Shown: positions 1-9,897, numbered from the stretch's first letter. The stretch: DNA of 64,000 nt from Leishmania donovani (GCF_000227135.1 NC_018263.1:859601-923600); one strand, 5' to 3'. The notes: generated by a model not told the origin, from the letters alone. Made by a program: numbers and translations.

Positions 1-2
1 CT

Positions 3-1550
3 CCGAGCGCTGCAGTCACTGCCGCGGTGCCACTGATGCAGCATGACGGTGCTGTGGAGGACTCGCCCATTCTCCCCATCTGCGCCACATCTTTTCCCCA
101 CGGCGGGCAGAGCACAGGTAGGATGTCGCTACCGTCGTCGCGACGCGATGGCTGCTGCGGCGCCCTTTCATCGTGGAGCACCAGTAGCGCGGCTTGCGAA
201 GGCACGGGGGCAGACAATACGGTAGACGTCGCGAATGACGCGACCGATGACGTGGTGCAAGGGCATGCCCTCACGATACGGCAGTCCGCCAATACTCGGA
301 AATCGCCGTCGACGGCGGTGGCGGAAGGGGAGAAGCATCCGCAGGTGCCTATGAAGCTCTTGCCGTCCTCGGCTGGGTCACCATCACCGATACGCCCGTC
401 GACCGGCTGCGCAAGTGACAAGGAGCGACTGCACCACGAGCTACCGATGCTCCACTTGTGCCCCGGTGGCGGTGGTGAAGTGGGTGACGGCCAGCAAGAT
501 GACGCGGACAGCAACGACGAATACGATGAGGCGCACCTCTGTTGTGAGGATTGGGCCTCTTCTCCCGCGGAGCCCGCTGCAGCTGCTGCCACCTGCCAAA
601 CTCGGCCAAGTGATACTCTGGGCGGCCTGCATGTTGACGGCAATGACGATAACAATGACGGCGACGACGGCGGAGAGGACACGGCAGGGCAGACGTGGGC
701 CGAGGAGGCTCTGCGTCGTGCGGAAGCGGAGTGTGCCGTGCTGCGTCTCGAGCTAACGTTTGCTACTGAGCGCGCGGTTGCGGCGGAGGCGAACGCACAG
801 GTTCGGGAGCGGGAGTGCGCAGAGCTGCACGCACTGGTGAGCCGCATGCAGGCGCAGTTGGCAGCGGCGCAGACACGTGCGGATGCGGAGGTCCAGGTGG
901 CTGCCTGCACCGCTTCTTTGGACGACATTGCCGCCTCAGCTTTCTCGTCGCCAAACTCACCGAATCTACTGGGCACGACGCCTTTAAGCATGCGGAAGGG
1001 CACAGCGCTTGTAGAGGGTACGGTCTGGCGACGCCGCCACGACATTGTGGCGCAGGAGCTGGCTACCCTCAAGGTTAGCATGGCGGAACAACTTGCGGTG
1101 CTAGATCGGCTAGGCATGCAGCCTCCTTTTTCGGAGGAGCTGGTGTGTGCAGCGGAGCGGCGGCTGCGGCACGTTAAAGTCGCTCACGTGCCTGACACTG
1201 CCATGAAGGCCAGCCAGCCAGACGCAACGATCTCGGAAACTCCACACACCCTAACCCGCTCAACGTGCGTCGACAGCGCCGCCTCAGTTGACTTATCGGC
1301 CGGCGGTGCCTCCGTCACCGCGACAGCGAAGAAGATTCAGGTTCGGAACGGCAACAAGATTGCGGCTCTTCTGAGCCAGCGCAAGCAGAACCGTCACCGG
1401 GAGAAACCAGCAGCAGCAGCAGATGCGATGGCTACCGGAGCGACTGACTCAGCCACCACGCCATCGACGTCGGCGCCACCGGCAAAACGCGACGGCAGCC
1501 AAGACCGCAGATCTACGCTGGATGCCAAAGAAAACCACTACGTCGTGTAA
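3..1550 (+). CDS. Coiled-coil protein of unknown function, 5'-truncated by the window edge
   Basis: The reading frame is open from the first complete codon at position 3 to the TAA at 1548-1550, so the start probably lies upstream of the window; the first ATG seen in frame is at 36. About 515 codons are visible. The first two thirds is low-complexity, rich in Ala, Ser, Asp and Gly, with an acidic run near 600-680. A predicted coiled coil follows at about 690-900 (AEEALRRAEAECAVLRLEL onward, heptad-like Ala/Leu/Glu spacing). A more conserved-looking segment at 1010-1180 contains GTVWRRRHDIVAQELATLKV. The C-terminus is basic (IAALLSQRKQNRHREK), then Ser/Thr/Ala-rich. I recognise no catalytic motif. 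A structural or cytoskeletal role would fit the coiled coil but is a guess. Confidence 0.8.
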   Translation, partial: PSAAVTAAVPLMQHDGAVEDSPILPICATSFPHGGQSTGRMSLPSSRRDGCCGALSSWSTSSAACEGTGADNTVDVANDATDDVVQGHALTIRQSANTRKSPSTAVAEGEKHPQVPMKLLPSSAGSPSPIRPSTGCASDKERLHHELPMLHLCPGGGGEVGDGQQDDADSNDEYDEAHLCCEDWASSPAEPAAAAATCQTRPSDTLGGLHVDGNDDNNDGDDGGEDTAGQTWAEEALRRAEAECAVLRLELTFATERAVAAEANAQVRERECAELHALVSRMQAQLAAAQTRADAEVQVAACTASLDDIAASAFSSPNSPNLLGTTPLSMRKGTALVEGTVWRRRHDIVAQELATLKVSMAEQLAVLDRLGMQPPFSEELVCAAERRLRHVKVAHVPDTAMKASQPDATISETPHTLTRSTCVDSAASVDLSAGGASVTATAKKIQVRNGNKIAALLSQRKQNRHREKPAAAADAMATGATDSATTPSTSAPPAKRDGSQDRRSTLDAKENHYVV

Positions 1551-2750
1551 GGTTTAACGAAGGAGAAGGCTCTTCCCTCTTCACGCGACGCTGCACCCGC
1601 TCTCGTGTGCTCTCTCCTGCGCTTTCCCACTGCCTGGCAGGTGCGTTTCCCCTGCGTTTTTCGTTTTCGTGTTAGACCTCTTTCACAATGGAAGAAGCCA
1701 AGCATGCGCTCGCACACGGACACAGACATGCACGCACGTGCGCGCGCACTGCTGTCGGCGGCAGGCGCGTTCTCTCCCACTCTCCCCTTTAGATACTGAG
1801 CTGGATTAATTTCTGCTTCTTGTTTGTTTATCATTGTTAGGGCGATATCGTTGTCGTGAATGCGTGCGTGCGCGATGGTGTTTGATGAACAGCGAACGCT
1901 CTTTTCTGCACTTCCACGCCCCACTCACCCCTTTTTTTGTGTGGGCGTTGCTTCAGTGTGTGGTCTCTTCCATGACAGGTGTGGGGCAGCACCCTCGTGA
2001 GTGCGTGTGCCGTCTCAGCCAGTCGGGCTCCATCAGTGCCCCTGTTCTCCTCCCCTCTCTCGTTGCCAGTGCTTGCCAGTTTCTTCCCTGGCTTCCCTGT
2101 ACATTAGACGTACTGTGTATTCTCTCAATGTCGACGCTCGCAATCAGTGTCGTCGTCCCCCACCCCAACCCCCTCACCTTAATCCGTCATGGATTGACTT
2201 TGAGTTCCAGTGGTGTGCCTGCCCCCCCCCCCCTAGTGGGGTGCTGATTGCATTCGGGAAGACTTGCACATGATGAGCGAAAAGAGAACAAACCACAAGT
2301 GCCCATGAAGATGCGCCTCCTCTCCAGTGGAAGGCGGAAGAGGACGGAACGGCATCGAGTGCGATCCCACGCCTGTACAAGCGCATTCATCTGCGGCAGG
2401 CACGGTAACACTCGCGCCGAGCGTGCGTAAAGGCCGCAGCTGCCCTGTGCCGCCTGCTGGCCACGCGCACATCGTTGATCTGAAGAAGCCCATGCTCGAA
2501 GAAAAGATGATTGGCCCTTTCTCTTTTTGGTTCTCTGTCATCGCTCCATAACTCTTCCGTCCTCTCACCGCTTGCTGCATCACTCTCTCGCCTCTTTTAT
2601 CCCCCCTCCCCCACACACACACACACGCACACGCACCGACTCGCCCACGGTGCAGCTCATATACGCAGAACAGTAGGCGCTCACGCAAAACGTGCATCCA
2701 GCCCATCTCGCTCCGCGCCTTTCCGATCTTTCACCTCACGGATCGCATCC
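1551..2750 (+). other. Intergenic region between coiled-coil gene and DEAD-box helicase
   Basis: There is no convincing gene here. The + strand carries pyrimidine-rich stretches (about 2035-2170 and 2560-2610), a C run at 2221-2232 and a short CA repeat at 2612-2632. This is the composition expected of a 3'UTR, a polyadenylation zone and a trans-splicing signal for the helicase mRNA. The tract ending near 2610, followed by AG dinucleotides from 2653, is the likely splice-acceptor zone. Confidence 0.6.
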
Positions 2751-4466
2751 ATGGCAGAGCGTAACTACAGCCCCTTTTCTGGGTTTTCCACCACTTCCCG
2801 CGGTGGTGGTGGTGCCCATCGCAAGGGCAGTTCGGAGGGAATGGGTAGCAAACTGGCGCCTGTGAACTGGTCGGCCAAGAGCCTCGTCCCGGGCAAGTGG
2901 AAGGTTGTCGACGCCAGCGCGATCCGTAAGGCTGCCAGCGTGAAAGATGACCACAGCGCCAGCAAGGTGAAGCACCTCAGCGATGTCGAGGCGGAAGAGT
3001 GGCGTCAGGCCAATTCCATCACAGTTTCCGACTCCGACCAGTGCCCGAACCCAATCACCGAGTTCGACATGCTCACCGCCGTGCCGCAGTACCTGAAGGC
3101 GAAGCTTCTGGAGCAGGGTTTCAAGGCCCCCACTCCGATTCAGGCGCAGTCTTGGTCGATCGTTCTGTCGGGACGCGACCTCGTCGGCGTGGCCAAGACC
3201 GGCTCCGGCAAGACCTTGGCGTTCATTGTACCAGCCTTGGCTCACATCGCGCTGCAGGAGCCGCTGAAGGTGGGGGACGGCCCAATGGTCATTGTCCTCG
3301 CGCCTACCCGCGAACTGGCCCAGCAGATCGAGCAGGAGGCGATCAAGGTGCTGCCGCAAAGCATTCGGTGCGGCTGCATTTACGGCGGTGCGCCGAAGGG
3401 CCCGCAGCTCGGCCTGCTTCGCCAGGGTGTGCACATCCTCGTGGCCACCCCAGGCCGCTTGATCGATTTCATGGAAATCAAGCGTGTGAACTTGTTGCGT
3501 GTAACGTACCTGGTGCTGGATGAGGCGGATCGCATGCTGGACATGGGCTTTGAGCCGCAGGTGCGCGCCATCTGCGGTCAAATTCGCCCTGACCGGCAAA
3601 CGCTCATGTTTTCGGCTACGTGGCCGCGCGACATCCAGAACCTCGCCGCCAGCTTCCAGAAGAACTGGGTGCGCATCAACGTTGGCAGCATGGAGCTGCT
3701 CGCAAACAAGGATGTCACGCAGCATTTCATCTTGACCTCAGAGGCAGCGAAGCTCGATGAGCTGAAGCGGCTGATGGAGCGGCACCGCAATCAGCGCGTG
3801 CTCATCTTCTGCAAGACAAAGAAGACGGCTGACTACCTCGAGTTTCAGCTGAAGCGCAACGGCGTGGATTGCATGGCGATTCACGGCGATAAGGAGCAGC
3901 GTCAGCGTGAGTTTATCCTGGAGCGCTTCCGCAAAGACCCGCGACTGTGTGTGGTGGCCACTGACGTGGCCGCTCGCGGTCTCGACATCAAGGAGTTGGA
4001 GACGGTGGTGAACTATGACTTCCCTATGCAAATCGACGACTATGTTCACCGCATCGGCCGCACGGGCCGCGCCGGGGCTAAGGGTGCGTCCTTTACGATG
4101 ATCACGAAGCACGAGACCCAGCTGAACGCGTCGACGGTGTTCCAGCTGGTAGAGCTGGTAGAGCGCGCGGGGCAGGAGGTGCCTGGGTGGTTGCGCGAGT
4201 GGGCCGAGCAGGGTGGCGGCTATCACATCCCGAAGCGCAACCGCAACATGATGGGCAGCTTCGGCCGCAGCGGCCCGAGGATGCGCATGCCGGGCGATAG
4301 CCCGGCTGCTGGAGCCGGTAGCAGCGGCGGCCACTTTGGCCTGACGCCACACGCTAAAGGCTCGCCGGCGTTCGGCATGCCGGACAGCGCAATTCAGAAC
4401 AAGAAGTTTGACTACAGCAGCGACGACGACGACTCTGCTCGACCGGCCAAGCGCGCGCGCCAATAG
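2751..4466 (+). CDS. ATP-dependent DEAD-box RNA helicase, DBP2/DDX5 type
   Basis: The 571-aa protein is an ATP-dependent RNA helicase. All core motifs are visible: Q motif GFKAPTPIQ near residue 123, Walker A AKTGSGKT (148-155), APTRELA, DEAD (257-260), SAT (288-290), VATDVAARGLDI and HRIGRTGRAG (433-442). The best fit is the DBP2/p68 group (VLDEADRMLDMGFEPQ), which acts in mRNP remodelling, ribosome biogenesis and decay. The N-terminus has a Gly/Ser patch; the tail is Gly/Arg/Met-rich, then an acidic Asp/Ser run and a basic PAKRARQ end that could be a nuclear signal. I chose the ATG at 2751 because the open frame upstream, from 2511, is pyrimidine-rich UTR-like sequence. The subfamily is less certain than the family. 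Confidence 0.95.
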   Translation: MAERNYSPFSGFSTTSRGGGGAHRKGSSEGMGSKLAPVNWSAKSLVPGKWKVVDASAIRKAASVKDDHSASKVKHLSDVEAEEWRQANSITVSDSDQCPNPITEFDMLTAVPQYLKAKLLEQGFKAPTPIQAQSWSIVLSGRDLVGVAKTGSGKTLAFIVPALAHIALQEPLKVGDGPMVIVLAPTRELAQQIEQEAIKVLPQSIRCGCIYGGAPKGPQLGLLRQGVHILVATPGRLIDFMEIKRVNLLRVTYLVLDEADRMLDMGFEPQVRAICGQIRPDRQTLMFSATWPRDIQNLAASFQKNWVRINVGSMELLANKDVTQHFILTSEAAKLDELKRLMERHRNQRVLIFCKTKKTADYLEFQLKRNGVDCMAIHGDKEQRQREFILERFRKDPRLCVVATDVAARGLDIKELETVVNYDFPMQIDDYVHRIGRTGRAGAKGASFTMITKHETQLNASTVFQLVELVERAGQEVPGWLREWAEQGGGYHIPKRNRNMMGSFGRSGPRMRMPGDSPAAGAGSSGGHFGLTPHAKGSPAFGMPDSAIQNKKFDYSSDDDDSARPAKRARQ

Positions 4467-5070
4467 ACGCTTCGGGGGTGAAGCAAAGGTGGACGAGGCT
4501 TGCGAAAGAGCGACGAGAGGGGGAGAGAGCACCACTGAAGATGGCATGATTCCATGAGACCGCAGATCAGCTTGGGCTCATTCTTTACTGTCCTTCTTTT
4601 TCCTTCTGGTCACCCTTTTTCCAGGTTTCACGGCGCGTATCTGTCTGCCCGTGCGTGTGCGTGTGTCTGTCTGTGTTCCTTTCACGTGTGTGCCTTTCCT
4701 CTCTTCTCGCCAAGCGTCTTCGATACGTGTGCCGGCATGCGTGTGCGCATGGGTGGCGATTTCGGTCAAGACGTCTCCCACCTCCTCACCCCCCTCCCCG
4801 CTGTTCTCCTCCCCGTTTTCTAATAACGCTCAAGCTACGTCTAACAAGGTCTGTTTTTTTTTTTTTCGTCTAGCTGTTGCCTTCATTGACTTTAAGTGCG
4901 CGTGTCTGTGTGCGTGTTGTAGCCCGCCGCCATCTACGGTGGACTACGGTGTTGTCCGTTCGCCCTCCCCTTCGTCTTTATCTTCTCTGCTCGAGTGGCC
5001 CCCTTCTCGTTCTCGCCGCTGTTCTCTCCAGCGCTTCCGGACTCTTAGTGCCTCCTTTGTACTCACCACT
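4467..5070 (+). other. Pyrimidine-rich 3' flank of the DEAD-box helicase
   Basis: This is non-coding sequence with long C/T tracts, a T12-type run at about 4853-4866 and TG-rich blocks, as is usual in the 3'UTRs of this window. I see no RNA gene or conserved reading frame. Confidence 0.5.
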
Positions 5071-5980
5071 TCGCCGCAGACTCCGATGCGGTGGATACTC
5101 CAGGGATTAGTGCAACCCCCAGCTCCAGCCAGGTTGCAAGATAGGAACAGTGCTTGTGCACCCTACGCTCGCACGCTCGGCTCCGTCCATCATGGGGCCG
5201 AGGAAGTTCCATGTCGACCCGTACCACGCTCGCCGCATCATGGCTCTTCCACACCATCGCCCCGCCCCCTGTGTTCGCTCCCACAAGAACAAGTCGAAGA
5301 TGGCCAGGCGCGCATGCCCAGTCTCACAACCATCCGTCCTGGGCCCTCTTCGCCTCATCATGATGGTGGGCCCCCCGAGTGTGCACCGCAACAGGACGCC
5401 GGCACGGCACCACGCCATCTGTGCTCATCACACCACACTCCCCACATCCTCCGCGGGCAAGGATGTCATGCAGGGCACGCTACGATTCACCCTCTGCAAG
5501 TTGGGGCGCTGGACACTCCAGCACGCCAGGCAGCGGGGTGAGCATCCCCCCAAACAAGGCACGCATGCGCCGGTGCGCGGCACTGCGACCAGCAGCAGCT
5601 GTCCGCTGCGCAAGGTAACCTGCTTACGCACGTCCCACCCGCGCTGCAGGGGCTGCCCCCGCGGCGTGTTTAACGCTGCGGACAGTGCCCCTTCAGGACG
5701 ACGGGCTGTGAGCTCTGTGTGTGCGCAGGCGCATGTCTCTCGGCGGGCCCCCTCCACTTGACGCGCCCACGCCTTCGAAAGGCCTGCGGATGCAGGGAAG
5801 GGTAGAGTACCCCTGTTGCCGCAGTCTCGTGGCAGCGTCCTAGCTGGCGCAGCACACGCGGGGAAGCGATCCAGACACGCCCCCATGACATCGAAGGCGA
5901 TGGAAGGTGAACACAGCAGGCCCCTACCCTCCCCCCACTGGCGGCAACGTTGTGCTGAGGCAGGCCCCAGGATTCACTAG
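5071..5980 (+). repeat. Candidate degenerate retroposon-like block (SIDER/DIRE type)
   Basis: The composition changes sharply here. The C/T tracts of the neighbouring UTR give way to balanced, GC-rich sequence with few long homopolymers, and overlapping open frames appear on both strands, for example 5150-5761 (+) and 5428-5886 (-). None of them looks like a real protein. The block runs straight into the retroposon copy starting at 5981. Leishmania 3'UTRs commonly hold SIDER retroposon remnants, and this block has that look, but I cannot align it to a consensus. It could also be unrelated UTR sequence. Confidence 0.35.
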
Positions 5981-6619
5981 TGTGAGCACTGTACAGCACG
6001 AGCTACCATGCACAGCCGGCATGGCGTATCACACCCGAGCAAGGCATCCAGAGGTCAGCAGAGCAAGAGGAATAGACGGAAAAGGTGCGAAGAGATGCAT
6101 AGGAATCAACGCCACAGCGCATGCGTGCGAAATGTGCAGCATCTCCTTCATCCGACCGGGTGGACTGATGAGGCGCAGATGCCGGAAGCGCGACGAGGGC
6201 ACGCCACGCGTTGCACCATCGAGACCTCGAGGCTCCCATGTGAAGAGTCCACGCACCACATTCTGGGGTGCCGCGGCTTGAAGCGCCTCAGNNNNNNNNN
6301 NNNNNNNNNNNNNNNNNNNNNNNNNNNNNNNNNNNNNNNNNNNNNNNNNNNNNNNNNNNNNNNNNNNNNNNNNNNNNNNNNNNNNNNNNNNNNNNNNNNN
6401 NNNNAGGGCCCTGGAGGCGGCCGGCGTTGGATCAAGGCAAGCAGAGCCCGTACAACGCATGACCCGGATGCGACGGCAGGACGGTTCGTCCTAGACGGCG
6501 AGGTTGTAGCCGTATTCCTGCAAAGGCAGGTGGGCTGTGGGTGCTTGTGTGTGTGTGTGTGTCTACTTGTTGACCTGTTCGTTGGTGGCATGGGCACGCT
6601 GTTGTGCGAAAAAAAAAAA
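5981..6619 (+). mobile_element. Truncated non-LTR retroposon, copy A (ingi/L1Tc-related, DIRE-like 3' end)
   Basis: Positions 5981-6291 match 36854-37164 without a difference that I can see, and 6405-6608 matches 37319-37522. The match starts abruptly at 5981 (left flanks differ) and ends at an A11 tract at 6609-6619, which marks the 3' end of a retroposon. Broken frames carry relics of a LINE C-terminus: a C-x2-C finger-like CEMCSISFIRPGGLMRRRC in one frame and, after a frame change, CEESTHHILGCRGL, which resembles the Cys/His motif after the RNase H region of ingi/L1Tc proteins. There is no intact protein. No clear target-site duplication is visible. A 113-N gap at 6292-6404 hides the part corresponding to 37165-37318 of copy B (154 bp). 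Confidence 0.6.
6292..6404. other. Assembly gap (113 N) inside retroposon copy A
   Basis: The gap has unique flanks. The intact second copy has 154 bp at this place, so the gap size is an estimate and real sequence is missing. Confidence 0.95.
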
Positions 6620-7216
6620 GCAATTCTTCTCGGCACCGTTTGCGTTCCTATGTGACCGCTGGTTTGGTTTTCTCTTCAGTCTCTTCACTTGCCATGGGCT
6701 TGCTCAGGCGCCTTGGGCATTTGCGTGAGGGTGTTGCTCCTCGGAAGGGAACATGCGCTCTAATACGCACTGCGTAGGCGAGATGCACTCCTCAGCATTG
6801 CATCACCACCCGCCTACCCATACTGCTGAATGTGCCTGTCCCCTCCCTTACCTGTTTAGGTTCTGTCGTCGTCTCCTCTCCCCGCCCCCCCCCTAAGACA
6901 CGCGTTGTCAGTCTCTGGCGGTGGATGTCTCCGATGGCAGGCGAAACATTAACTTAGAAGGAAACGTGTAGAAACGAAACTAGTGATGGGTGCATCCGGC
7001 TTTGGAAGTTCGACATTTCGAAGTCAGGGGATACGGAAGATCGCAAGAGTGAGCAACAGCGAAGCCGGCATGCACACACACTGAGCCTGTGATACGTTGG
7101 AGGGGATCTTCACATCCGCATACCTGTGCCGCCGCAGCTACCGTCCCCCACTCGTTTCTCTACGATGCGGGGAAGCACTGCCACGCTGACGCCGGCCTAC
7201 GTTGTCACAGCTTCCA

Positions 7217-7255
7217 GCCTGCCTGCCTGCCTGCCTGCCTGCCCGCCTGCCTGCC
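7217..7255 (+). repeat. (GCCT)n tetranucleotide microsatellite
   Basis: About ten near-perfect GCCT units lie in the intergenic region, with two GCCC variants. Confidence 0.9.
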
Positions 7256-7820
7256 CTATCCTTTTGCACTCTTTCCCATCCGCTGTCCTGCCTCACGTCA
7301 CCTCCCCTCCTCCTCTTGCAGTTCTCGATCCTTTTCGGTTCGGCTCCTCGTTCGTGTGCACACCGTCCCTCGCCCTCTCGCGCTTTCACCCGCAGAGTAC
7401 TCCCCCCCCTCTTGCCAATTTGGCGGTATGCTTACGAGCGTACAGGTGCCTTATCGTCTGACGCTCTCGTAGAGACAGGGGGGACGAAATAGCCAACATA
7501 CATACGTACCTACGTGTATGTGTGTGGGTGTGTTGGTGTGCATTTCCACCACCACCACCACCACCCCCTCCCGTCCCTTCTCCCTACTTCCGCACCGCGA
7601 CTCCCATTCCCGAACGCCCTCGTAGTAGTCCCACACACGTGCTGCTCCGCTCTACGCAGAGTTCTTGACGCAATACTCACGGCACTCCACTCTCTGTTCG
7701 TGCTTTCTTCCTCCTCCGCCTTGGACGGCGTATAGCTACAACTTCGGGACTGGCTTGCACCGCTGCATGGTGCATGCTTCCTGCCTCTCTTTCTCCCTTT
7801 CCTCACGCCTCCCCGATTGC

Positions 7821-7822
7821 AG
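7821..7822 (+). promoter_or_regulatory. Likely spliced-leader acceptor AG for the HAD gene
   Basis: A C/T-rich tract (TTTCTCCCTTTCCTCACGCC) ends in GATTGCAG 23 nt before the ATG at 7846. This is the usual arrangement for trans-splicing in kinetoplastids. Confidence 0.55.
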
Positions 7823-7845
7823 TGGCGCACACACGCACGCCCATC

Positions 7846-8844
7846 ATGGGATCTCTTTTTCTGCTGATCGACATCGACAACACGCTGTACGAGTACAGTG
7901 AAACGGGCTTTCACCATGAGATGCACGATCGCATTTTCGCCTTTGCGCAGCAGAAGGTTGGCTTGACCGCCGAGCAGGCAGAGCGCCTCTCCCGGAAGTA
8001 CTGGCTCAACTACGGCCTCTCCCTCTACGGCTACGTAAAGGAGTACAATGTCGACGCGAAGGAATACAGCGACTTTGTGCATCAATGCTCGTATGATAAG
8101 CTGCACTACAACAAACCGCTCATTGATATGCTGCTGAGCATGCAGTATGCTCCAGAGGATGCGAGGGGGCACGATGAACCGCGTTCGACGAGCATCGACC
8201 ACCTCTACTACTTCACAAATGCCAACCATTCGCATGCGCGCAGCGTACTGGACGCGCAAGGGCTGCGTCCCATATTCACCCGACCACGCCCGGTAGGGTT
8301 GCCCGTGAAGGAGAGCCATCCCGTCGGCGAACAGGCTGGCGCCGAGGATCAAGTGGAGTGGCTTGGCTTCTCGTACGAGGACCAGTGGCGACTGACGCAT
8401 CCAGAGATTGCAAACAAGCCAATGCGACGGGCCTACGAGGCGATCTATAAGGTGATTGAAGACCAGGTTGCCGAAGATGCGGCACTGGTGGCCACCACCA
8501 CAACAGCGGGCAGCGAGTCCGCCTTTGCGTCTTCCTCGGCATTACGCAACTCAGGCAGCGCGGAGGAGGTGAAGAACAAGCGAGCCCATCTCCGCCCAGA
8601 GAACTTTGTCATGGTGGACGACTCGCTCATGAACATCGATGCACCGCTCGCGCTTGGCTGGAGCGCTGTCTGGTACGCGCACGACATGCAGGAGTTGCCG
8701 ACGGATGCGAAGGACAACGCTAGTGCCCCTCTCTATGCAGCTGCCGTCGCCTCCGGACGACTGCAGGTGATCCGTAACATCCTTGAGCTGAGGGCGGCGG
8801 TGGAGCGGATTCGCGAGGCCAATAGCCGGAGTACGTCATCGTGA
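7846..8844 (+). CDS. HAD-superfamily hydrolase, pyrimidine 5'-nucleotidase (SDT1/PHM8)-like
   Basis: The 332-aa protein starts with the HAD motif I DIDNTLY (nucleophile Asp9, acid/base Asp11). Motif II is the Thr in YFTNAN (Thr124) and motif IV is MVDDSLMN (Asp258-Asp259), which binds Mg2+. The helical cap after motif I (EMHDRIFAFAQQKVGL and YVKEYNVD) and the wording around motif I match the SDT1/PHM8 group, which dephosphorylates pyrimidine nucleotides or related phosphates. Two insertions are unusual: one at about residues 138-175, before the segment EDQWRLTHPEI, and an Ala/Ser/Thr-rich one near residues 213-240. The ATG at 7846 sits just after a clear splice acceptor; the open frame further upstream is pyrimidine-rich. 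The substrate is inferred from family only. Confidence 0.88.
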   Translation: MGSLFLLIDIDNTLYEYSETGFHHEMHDRIFAFAQQKVGLTAEQAERLSRKYWLNYGLSLYGYVKEYNVDAKEYSDFVHQCSYDKLHYNKPLIDMLLSMQYAPEDARGHDEPRSTSIDHLYYFTNANHSHARSVLDAQGLRPIFTRPRPVGLPVKESHPVGEQAGAEDQVEWLGFSYEDQWRLTHPEIANKPMRRAYEAIYKVIEDQVAEDAALVATTTTAGSESAFASSSALRNSGSAEEVKNKRAHLRPENFVMVDDSLMNIDAPLALGWSAVWYAHDMQELPTDAKDNASAPLYAAAVASGRLQVIRNILELRAAVERIREANSRSTSS

Positions 8845-9897
8845 AGAGGAGTGGGTAACTGCGAGGTGATGGCGAAGAGGATGTTGGTGGAAGCTGCGCG
8901 GGTGCGCGTCTGTGTGTGTGCGCGCTTGTTGTTGTTTAATTGAAGTGGCGTGCTGCACCCATGCATGCACGCAAATAAGCACTCACTAGCTCGCGCGCGG
9001 TGGGGGAGCCGTGCTAGTTACGGCCGCTTTTTCCTCCTACCATAGTCGAGGCGGATGTCGCGGCGAGAGTTGTGTCTCTCGTGGAGTGGAAAGGGCTCGC
9101 ACCCACGTGTTGGCTGGCTGGCGCTCTCTGCCATATATGCGGGTGCACCTGCGCGCCGGCGCTCGCCCAACAGCCAAAAAAAAAAACAGGAAAGCATGTA
9201 GCAAGGACGAGCACCCGCCGATAGCGGTTCCGCGTGGCAGCGTGGAGAGGAGATGGAAAAAGGGAATGTCTATACACGTGTAAGTCACTATGGGGTGGCA
9301 GCGGCGCGCTGTCGATCATCACAGCCACTGCCCCTTCGACGTCGTCTTTGCTCTCTTCACCATAGTGGCGACATGCTCGTATCCACATCACTCATTGATG
9401 GCGTGCTCAGCACCATGAGAGAGAGTGAGCAAGATTCTGCTGCCTTGGCATGAACAGCCAAGATTCTTCAAGGCTTTCTCAGTGTCTTGATCATCACCCC
9501 CTCCACCCGCGCGCGCGTGCCTCGCTCTCTGGCTCGATGCCCGCCCTCTTTTTTTCCCGACCTTTTCCCCGCTCGTCTTCGTTTGTTTTTTTGTACCGTT
9601 GCTTGGGGCTTTATACGTTTGGCGGTTTTCGGTTTCCCCGCCGATGGCAACTACGTTGGCACACACGCATTGCGAGCCATCATGACAGCATCACGACAGA
9701 ACGCACGGGCTCACACACATCTACACATCCACACCATACACAGCGACGCGCAAAAGGGTAGCGTTTATTATTATTATTTTTTTTTTGCTTCCCCTGTAAT
9801 TCTCTCCCGCTTTCTCCCTCGGTCTTTGCCGGCCAAGCTGGGTTTAAGGGTGGATGGATATTGCCGTGCAACCGAGTCCACTCCACAGCGACAGGCA
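8845..9897 (+). other. Intergenic region between HAD hydrolase and p24 genes
   Basis: No gene seen. It holds TG/CG-rich stretches, an A-run at 9177-9186, T-rich tracts at 9547-9600 and 9778-9786, and a strong polypyrimidine tract at 9785-9830 that precedes the p24 gene. Confidence 0.5.
9836..9837 (+). promoter_or_regulatory. Likely spliced-leader acceptor AG for the p24 gene
   Basis: A long C/T tract (from about 9779) is followed by GGCCAAG, and the ATG lies 61 nt downstream at 9898. Confidence 0.45.

Larger units (their letters stand above)
6620..7845 (+). other. Intergenic region upstream of the HAD hydrolase gene
   Basis: This is UTR-like sequence with pyrimidine tracts, a C-run near 6884-6893, a GCCT microsatellite at 7217-7255 and a CCA triplet repeat near 7546-7565. 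Polypyrimidine sequence from about 7780 to 7820 leads to the splice acceptor of the next gene. No gene seen. Confidence 0.5.

Noticed and set aside
2511..2750. 80-codon N-terminal extension of the DEAD-box helicase
   Set aside because: The extension is encoded by a pyrimidine- and CA-rich stretch typical of 5'UTR and splice-acceptor sequence; the conserved-looking start is the ATG at 2751.
2736..3725. 329-codon frame on the - strand opposite the DEAD-box helicase
   Set aside because: It is antisense to a gene with complete helicase motifs and results from its GC-rich third positions.
5150..5761. Open frame of 203 codons
   Set aside because: It lies in a repeat-like block, has biased composition (Pro, His, Arg, Ser), and overlaps open frames on the other strand.
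7217..7255. GCCT repeat as a CRISPR-like or telomere-like array
   Set aside because: It is a plain tetranucleotide microsatellite; the unit is not the TTAGGG telomere repeat and there are no spacers.
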